Positions 60,101 to 64,000 of a DNA stretch of 64,000 nt are shown piece by piece (positions within the stretch are counted from its first letter, which is position 1; the number at the start of each line of letters is the position of its first letter). The translations under genes were made by a program, and so were the position numbers. The notes beneath the pieces were generated by a model that worked only from the letters and a program-made list of their open reading frames with translations, ran no database searches and was not told the DNA's origin. Source of the stretch: Acuticoccus sp039034015 (GTDB taxonomy: Bacteria > Pseudomonadota > Alphaproteobacteria > Rhizobiales > Amorphaceae). The DNA lies in assembly GCA_039034015.1 (NCBI GenBank), contig JBCCBM010000004.1, positions 124,001 to 188,000 of the forward strand. The letters are read 5' to 3'.

Positions 60101-60659
60101 CGCTCGCCCGCTGCACGGCCTCGAAGAGATGCGGGAGATCGCCCGCCGAGTGGCAAAGTTTGAGGCCGATGCCGCCGCCGCCGGCCGTTGATTTTAGCAT
60201 CAGCGGGAAGCCGATGGTGTTGGCCGCCGCCTCCGCCTCCTCGAGTGTGGCGAGGAGATCGCTGCCGGCGACCAGCGGGACCCCGGCGGCGGCCGCGGCC
60301 TGCCGGGCGGCGTGCTTTTCGCCAAAGAGGGCCAAATGGGCAGGGTCGGGGCCGATGAAGGCCATGCCCGCCGCCACGACGCGCTCGGCAAATCCAGAAC
60401 TTTCGGACAAAAAACCGTAGCCGGGGTGGATGGCGTCGGCGCCCTCCGCGGCGGCGGCGGCAAGGATCGCCTCGATGTTGAGATAGCTTTGCGCGGCCGG
60501 TGGGGGGCCAAGGCGCACGGCGCGGTCCGCGAGGCGCACGTGGGCGGCGTGGCGGTCCGCGTCAGAGTAGACGGCGATGGCGGCAAGGCCCATCCGCTGG
60601 ACCGTGCCGATGATGCGGCACGCGATCTCGCCGCGGTTGGCGACCAAGATCGCGCGCAT
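57108..60659 (-). CDS. Urea/guanidine carboxylase (biotin-dependent, single chain)
   Basis: A 1183-residue biotin enzyme. Order: biotin carboxylase (VANRGEIACRIIG at start, KSTAGGGGIGL, EVNTRLQVEHPVTE), carboxyltransferase of KipA/AHS2 type (LSPGTQSTLQDWPGRLG, near 440), KipI/AHS1 type (GEDNILVEFGEN, near 800), and a biotin carrier with EAMKMEVPV near the end. It ATP-dependently carboxylates urea or guanidine. It is the last gene of an operon with two DUF1989 proteins, the hallmark partners (CgdA/CgdB) of guanidine carboxylase, so guanidine is the more likely substrate. No allophanate hydrolase is adjacent. Its ATG shares one base with the upstream stop. Confidence 0.88.
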   Translation of the reverse strand: MRAILVANRGEIACRIIGTVQRMGLAAIAVYSDADRHAAHVRLADRAVRLGPPPAAQSYLNIEAILAAAAAEGADAIHPGYGFLSESSGFAERVVAAGMAFIGPDPAHLALFGEKHAARQAAAAAGVPLVAGSDLLATLEEAEAAANTIGFPLMLKSTAGGGGIGLKLCHSAGDLPHLFEAVQRASEANFGDGRLFAERFIENARHVEVQIFGDGQRVIALGERDCSLQRRNQKVIEEAPAPDLPKPTRQAMADAAVALGASVGYRTAGTVEFIYDPAENTFSFLEVNTRLQVEHPVTEAVTGIDLVEWMIRAAAGTLDLSAEQVTHNGHAIEARLYAEDPANDFRPQSGTITHVTWPQNARVDTFVEPGSTVPPHYDPLLAKIIVHGQTRDEARAAMAAALSETAIFGIATNLDYLRDICGAPFFAAATVSTTALAGLDHAPPTVDVLSPGTQSTLQDWPGRLGAWHVGVPPSGPMDALSHRLANQIVGNPDGAAALELTLSGPTLRFRAPAVISLTGADMGATLDGEPVPQFTPVDVAAGATLALGLATRGMRAYLAVRGGFSAAPFLGSGATFTLGGFGGHGVGALKAGDVLRLENAPAGGPRAAPASPPLTNAWTLAVLYGPHGAPDYFTEGDIETLLGTAYRVGVNSARTGVRLEGPKPEFARSDGGEAGLHPSNIHDNAYAVGAIDFTGDMPIILGPDGPSLGGFVCPFVVALPDLWKLGQLRPGDTVRFALTTRATAVADLVAAEAAIQSLAPLPAPTLTPSLQEEAVRLRRDDRPIPVTYRRSGEDNILVEFGENVLDLALRVRAHTLMEAVHSAALPAIIDVTPGIRSLQIHYDSAVLSEAALLSTLDGLERDLPPPHAITVPSRTVHLPLAFDDSQTRLATERYQANVRPDAPWCPSNIEFIRRINGLDSVEDVRRIVFDAQYLVYGLGDVYLGAPVATPLDPRHRLVTTKYNPARTWTPENAVGIGGAYMCIYGMEGPGGYQFVGRTVQIWNTYRQTSAFRDGVPWLLRYFDKIRFYEVSEAELLEMREAFPYGGVDVAIEDGVLDMGAEAARLGDAGEEIAAFTATRTAAFKAERARWAEAGLTLPAEPPPPATLDLAAGTRTIDAPLSGVVWSLALGPGDRVEAGEAAAVLEAMKMEVPVAAGISGTIDQVLVAERDLVEAGAPLFTLVD

Positions 60660-61279
60660 CACGCGTCCCAGACGAAGACGTCGATGGGCGTTGGCTCAAA
60701 GCCGTTGCAGGGGTTGTTGATCTGCGGGCAGTTGGAGATGAGACAAATCACGTCCATCGCCGCCACCATCTCCACAAAATTGCCGGGCTCAGAAAGGCCG
60801 TCCACGATGGCAAGCTTGCCGTCGGGCTCGATGGGCACATTCATGAAGAAGTTGATGTTGGGGGCAATGTCGCGCTTGGTGAGCCCCCATTTGGCGCCTT
60901 CGGTGACAAAATTCTCGCGGCAGGCGTGGAGATGGCGGGTGTGGTGCCCAAAACGCACGGTGTTGCTCTCCACCGAGCAGGCGCCGGCGGAGGTGTCATG
61001 GTGGCCCACCGTGTCGTGGGTGACGGTGAGCATCAGCCGCCCGCGGTTGGAGATGAGCCGCGTCCCCTCGCTCACATAGGCGTTGCGGCCGAGCTGGACC
61101 GTGTCTTGGGCGCTGTAGCGCTCTGCCGTGTCGGCCGCGCTATAGAAAAGCGTGTCCACCGCCTGGAGCCCAAAAGTGTCCACAATGCGAATGGCGCCGC
61201 CGGCGGGCACGCGGCCCGACCAGCCCACGGACGCCGGGATCGGGTGGTGGTGGGCGGTCGCAAGGTCGCGCGGGATCAT
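60659..61279 (-). CDS. DUF1989 protein, UAAP2/CgdB-like subunit
   Basis: A 206-residue DUF1989 (urea-carboxylase-associated) protein with RIVDTFGLQAVDTLF, LISNRGRLMLTVTHDTVGHHDT, HLHACRENFV and a C-terminal CLISNCPQINNPCNGFEPTPI. In guanidine users the pair of such proteins forms the carboxyguanidine deiminase. Its ATG overlaps the partner stop, and its TGA overlaps the carboxylase ATG. Subunit letter not certain. Confidence 0.82.
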   Translation of the reverse strand: MIPRDLATAHHHPIPASVGWSGRVPAGGAIRIVDTFGLQAVDTLFYSAADTAERYSAQDTVQLGRNAYVSEGTRLISNRGRLMLTVTHDTVGHHDTSAGACSVESNTVRFGHHTRHLHACRENFVTEGAKWGLTKRDIAPNINFFMNVPIEPDGKLAIVDGLSEPGNFVEMVAAMDVICLISNCPQINNPCNGFEPTPIDVFVWDA

Positions 61280-62097
61280 CGGCGGCCACCCGTGCGGAGG
61301 GCCGCGTTGTTTTCAAAGGCGCGCTCTGCCTCAGGCGTTGCCGTGCGGCACAAATCATCATCCGGCACCGGCGCGCTTGCCCAAACGGTGACGCCAATGG
61401 GCGCCGGCTCAAAGGTTTCTGACGGCCCCAGCGGGTGCGGGCAGTTGGAGAGCGCGACCAAAATGTCCATCTCCGCGCGAAGGTCGAACCGGCCCGTCAT
61501 GCCCCCATCGCCGGCCCACCCGAGGGCGCCCGCCTCGCGCACCGTCACCGGCGCGAAAAGGGTGACGGCGGCGCTCACATCCCGCTCCGAAAGGCCGTGC
61601 TTGGCGGCGGCGCGGACAAAGTGGTCGGCGGCGGAGGGGATGTGCTTGTCGCCATATTTGGCCGCGTTGGCGTGGGGGGTGGAGATTCCGGCAATGCAAT
61701 CCATCGCGCCCTCCGGCCCGCCGGTGATGCTCACCATCGCGCGGCCCATGTCCGACAGGAGGACGCGGCCCCGGCCCATGGCCGCCGTCCACTGCACCTT
61801 GATGGTGTCGGGCGGGTTGAGCCGCTCAGACGGGTCGGCCGCGCTCCAACACAAGAATGAGACGCCCTCCGACGGCTCAGCGGCCTCAATGGACAAGGTT
61901 TCGCCCATTTTGACGATGCCGTGCCAGTACCAGCCGCCGGGGATTTCGTCGCTCAAGACGACGGTGTTGGTGTTGATCGCCGGGGGTTGGGGCGTTGCGT
62001 CGCGCTTGGCCTCAAAGGCGCCGTCCTCTTGGCCGGCCGCCTTCAATTCGGTGTAGCGGGTCTTCGCCTCGGCGATGACCTCGGGGGTGATGCGCAT
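61276..62097 (-). CDS. DUF1989 protein, UAAP1/CgdA-like subunit
   Basis: A 273-residue DUF1989 protein, longer than its neighbour because of an N-terminal helical lead. Motifs shared with the other subunit: EIPGGWYWHGIVKMGETLSIE, GRVLLSDMGRAMVSITG, and a C-terminal LVALSNCPHPLGPSETFEPAPIGV. Partner of the preceding gene in carboxyguanidine (or urea-linked) chemistry. The ATG at 62097 is taken; an upstream in-frame start adds unlike sequence. Confidence 0.82.
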   Translation of the reverse strand: MRITPEVIAEAKTRYTELKAAGQEDGAFEAKRDATPQPPAINTNTVVLSDEIPGGWYWHGIVKMGETLSIEAAEPSEGVSFLCWSAADPSERLNPPDTIKVQWTAAMGRGRVLLSDMGRAMVSITGGPEGAMDCIAGISTPHANAAKYGDKHIPSAADHFVRAAAKHGLSERDVSAAVTLFAPVTVREAGALGWAGDGGMTGRFDLRAEMDILVALSNCPHPLGPSETFEPAPIGVTVWASAPVPDDDLCRTATPEAERAFENNAALRTGGRR

Positions 62098-62131
62098 CAG
62101 TCGTTGCCTCCGGTCACAGGGCGGGCAAGTT

Positions 62132-62701
62132 TTATGGGTGTGCCGGCTCGGGCGCCCATCGGGCAACCTCGGGATCGAGCGGCGTTTGTGCCAAGGCGTT
62201 GGTGTAGTTGCTCATGACTTTGATGGCGAGGCCAAGCACCACCTCAAGCATGGTTTCGCGCGTGTAGCCGGCCGCCAGGAAGGCTGATTTCTCCGCCTCG
62301 CTCACGTTGCCCCGCGTGTTGAGGACGGCGGTGGCAAAGGTGCGCAACGCCTCAAGCCGCGGGTCGGACAGGGGTTTTCCGTCGCGGAGCGCCATCACGT
62401 CCGCCGCATCCATGCCCGCCATTTTGGAGAGCATCGCGTGCCACGGGCGGCAATAGAGGCACCCGTTTTCAACGTTTGCCACCTGATAAACCACCTGCCG
62501 CTCGGCGGGGGTGAGCGTTGTGGTGTCAAACATTGCCCACGTTTTGACGTAGGCCTCCAAAAGCGCCGGCGCCTCGGCCATCACCCGCTCAAGGTTCGGC
62601 ACTTTTCCGAGCGCCGCCTCCGCCTCCTTCAGGAGGGGTTTTGCCGCCTCGGGGGCCGTTTCCCCACTGTGAAGGGCAAAGCCGGCCGGCGTTTGGGTCA
62701 C
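62132..62701 (-). CDS. AhpD/carboxymuconolactone decarboxylase-family protein
   Basis: A 189-residue helical protein of the CMD/AhpD family. The reactive pair is CLYC in ENGCLYCRPWHAML, followed by the usual histidine. Many members are peroxidase-like. It lies between two DUF1989 genes in the carboxylase operon, starts at GTG 62701 overlapping the preceding stop, and ends 34 bases before the UAAP1-like gene. Function in this pathway is not known. Confidence 0.82.
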   Translation of the reverse strand: MTQTPAGFALHSGETAPEAAKPLLKEAEAALGKVPNLERVMAEAPALLEAYVKTWAMFDTTTLTPAERQVVYQVANVENGCLYCRPWHAMLSKMAGMDAADVMALRDGKPLSDPRLEALRTFATAVLNTRGNVSEAEKSAFLAAGYTRETMLEVVLGLAIKVMSNYTNALAQTPLDPEVARWAPEPAHP

Positions 62702-63405
62702 GCGCGGACCTCCATGTGGGCCTCCACGGGGACGCAATTCTCGCCATTGATGGGGATTTGGTCCTGCGGGCAGGCGGACATGACGTAGATGATGTCCATT
62801 TCGGCGCGGAAGGTGACCAGGCCGCCGGGCTGCGACACGGGCGCCTGCCAGCCGAGCGCGCCGCCTTCGCCGGCCGGGATGTTCATGAAGAGGTTGAACG
62901 GGGAGGGGACCTCTGGCGCATCGATGCCAATGGCTTTCATGGCAAGGCGCATGTTGTCGGCGCAGTTGTCGTGGTAGCCGGTGATGCCAAAGTTGCGAAA
63001 ACGCCAGATGTCGCACGCGGCCATCAAGGTGTCGTGGATGCCGGGGGTGGTGTCTTCCACGAAGGTTAGGATGGGGCGGCGCTTGTTGCTGTGGAGTGGG
63101 TCGCCGGGCTTTGGGATGAGCCGGTCGATCCAGGCGCGCACATGCTCCATGGACATGAATTCGGAAATGTCGGCCACGTTGAACGCCCAGCTGTCGACCA
63201 CCTGGGTGCCGTGGGTGTTGATGACGGTGACCGTCTCGCCTTTGGCCACACGCACGGCGATCCCCTGGCGGGCGGGGATGGTGTAACGCTCTCCCAGAAC
63301 GGGCGTCCCGTCTGGCGAAATGGGGGCGGTGAGGGTGGTGTTGCCGGTCTCGGCAAGCTCTGCGGCGCTTGGCCAATAGGGGCCTGATCCGTAGTCCATA
63401 ACCAT
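62698..63405 (-). CDS. Third DUF1989-family protein
   Basis: A 235-residue DUF1989 protein with RYTIPARQGIAVRVAKGETVTVINTHG, RRPILTFVEDTTPGIHDTLMAACD, NLFMNIP and YVMSACPQDQIPINGENC. It is not the standard second subunit of the carboxylase pair and is longer at the N terminus. Its neighbours are an SDR and a CMD-family protein. It may be a separate amidine/amide-handling enzyme; no substrate evidence. Confidence 0.8.
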   Translation of the reverse strand: MVMDYGSGPYWPSAAELAETGNTTLTAPISPDGTPVLGERYTIPARQGIAVRVAKGETVTVINTHGTQVVDSWAFNVADISEFMSMEHVRAWIDRLIPKPGDPLHSNKRRPILTFVEDTTPGIHDTLMAACDIWRFRNFGITGYHDNCADNMRLAMKAIGIDAPEVPSPFNLFMNIPAGEGGALGWQAPVSQPGGLVTFRAEMDIIYVMSACPQDQIPINGENCVPVEAHMEVRA

Positions 63406-63407
63406 CC

Positions 63408-64000
63408 TTAGACTTGGAGTTCGCCGCGGTCGACGTTGATCGCCTGGCCGGTGATGTTGGACGCGAGCGGGCTTGCGAGGAAGAGGTAAAGGCTTGCCAC
63501 ATCCGCCGGCGTCATGAAGCCCGGGATATCCTGCGTGCCCTCAATTTCGGCCTGGATGGTGGCGGGTGGCACGCCCCGCCGCTCCGCCATCACGTGGAGG
63601 GAGCGGAGCGCTGCATCCGTACCGACCCAGCCGGGGCACACCGCGTTCACCCGGATGCTTCGGGCCGAAAGCTCCCGCGACCAGGCGCGTGTGAGGCCAA
63701 TCACCCCGTGTTTGCTCGCCGCATAGCCCGAAAAGCCCGCCGGCGCCGAGCGGCCCCAGACGGACGCGGTGTTCACAATTGCGCCGCCATCCACAAGGTC
63801 CGGCAAAACCTTTTGGGTGAGGCGGAACATGCCGGCCACATTCAGCATCAGCATGTGGTCGACGGTGGCCGCGCTCTGCGGATCGTCGAGCCGGGTCTCA
63901 AATTCGAGGCCTGCGTTGTTGATCAAAATGTCGAGGGGGCCGGTGTCGAGCGCTGCGATGGCAGTGGGCGCGGTGAGATCGCACACATGCGCCGTGCCGA
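63408..64000 (-). CDS. Short-chain dehydrogenase/reductase (partial)
   Basis: The C-terminal 196 or so codons of a classical SDR; the start is beyond the right edge. Seen: LINNAGLEFETR, NTASVWGRSAPAGFSGYAASKHGVIGLTRAW with catalytic YAASK, RVNAVCPGWVGTD, and the tail ITGQAINVDRGELQV. The stop lies 2 bases before the DUF1989 start, so it is probably upstream in the same operon. Confidence 0.88.
   Translation of the reverse strand, partial: GTAHVCDLTAPTAIAALDTGPLDILINNAGLEFETRLDDPQSAATVDHMLMLNVAGMFRLTQKVLPDLVDGGAIVNTASVWGRSAPAGFSGYAASKHGVIGLTRAWSRELSARSIRVNAVCPGWVGTDAALRSLHVMAERRGVPPATIQAEIEGTQDIPGFMTPADVASLYLFLASPLASNITGQAINVDRGELQV

Noticed and set aside
1..64000. Phage, transposase, CRISPR, tRNA or rRNA genes
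   Set aside because: No integrase, transposase, direct-repeat array or tRNA/rRNA-like sequence was recognised on either strand. The HicAB pairs show no flanking repeats that I could identify.

Overview
This 64 kb window is GC-rich, densely packed DNA with a strong alphaproteobacterial flavour (Rhizobiales/Hyphomicrobiales or Rhodobacterales). The reasons are a ChvE-GguA-GguB sugar importer, rhizopine-type MocD/MocE proteins, an HWE/HisKA_2-type histidine kinase, a short LOV protein, and heavy use of ATGA/GTGA/TAATG gene overlaps. Most of it is a catabolic and transport region: one operon after another for scavenging unusual carbon and nitrogen sources. No rRNA, tRNA, CRISPR array, phage or insertion sequence was recognised. 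No stretch longer than about 225 bases lacks a gene.

Layout. (1) 1-4960, minus: phenylacetate operon paaA-VOC-paaB-paaC-paaD-paaE-hicA-hicB-paaZ (paaZ runs off the left edge), read from a promoter with a PaaR-like operator at 4980-4997. A complete HicAB toxin-antitoxin pair sits between paaE and paaZ. (2) 5090-10973, plus: FGGY kinase, ribose-type ABC importer (binding protein, ATPase, permease) and an SIS-domain isomerase/deaminase. (3) 10963-14458, minus: LacI regulator, MocD-like membrane di-iron oxygenase, MocE-like Rieske ferredoxin and an aldose-epimerase-like protein. Divergent from it, 14648-25167, plus: SDR, Gfo/Idh/MocA dehydrogenase, xylose-isomerase-like TIM barrel, a second ABC importer with two permeases, and three more Gfo/Idh/MocA dehydrogenases. 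The shared 190-base intergenic region holds a promoter and two LacI-type palindromes. Blocks 2 and 3 together look like a route for an (amino/O-methyl) cyclitol or related sugar. They are the best candidate for an undescribed pathway here.

(4) 25224-30173, minus: chvE-lysE-gguA-hicA-hicB-gguB, a sugar importer operon interrupted by a LysE exporter and by a second HicAB pair paralogous to the first. (5) 30256-36748: imelysin/DUF1111/imelysin/DUF1513 periplasmic metal-related operon (minus), divergent from an exported unknown protein and a miniature di-haem protein. (6) 36914-39028: a large exported protein, possibly PhoX-like. (7) 39252-48509: LacI regulator divergent from an acid-sugar (threonate/erythronate) operon. 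That operon encodes a tripartite tricarboxylate transporter, a TSUP permease, an alpha/beta hydrolase, a dehydrogenase, a DUF1537 kinase, an aldolase-family decarboxylase and an isomerase. Two near-identical perfect palindromes flank its -35 box. (8) 48733-53254: signalling module of a single-domain response regulator and a CheB-CheR-PAS-HWE kinase, divergent from a LOV blue-light-sensor protein. (9) 53261-56945, minus: SulP transporter, double universal stress protein and type II NADH dehydrogenase. (10) 57108-64000, minus: SDR (partial), DUF1989 protein, AhpD-like protein, two more DUF1989 proteins and a urea/guanidine carboxylase, most likely a guanidine- or urea-type nitrogen pathway that lacks an allophanate hydrolase inside the window.

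All functional calls come from reading motifs and family resemblance by eye. No database search was run.
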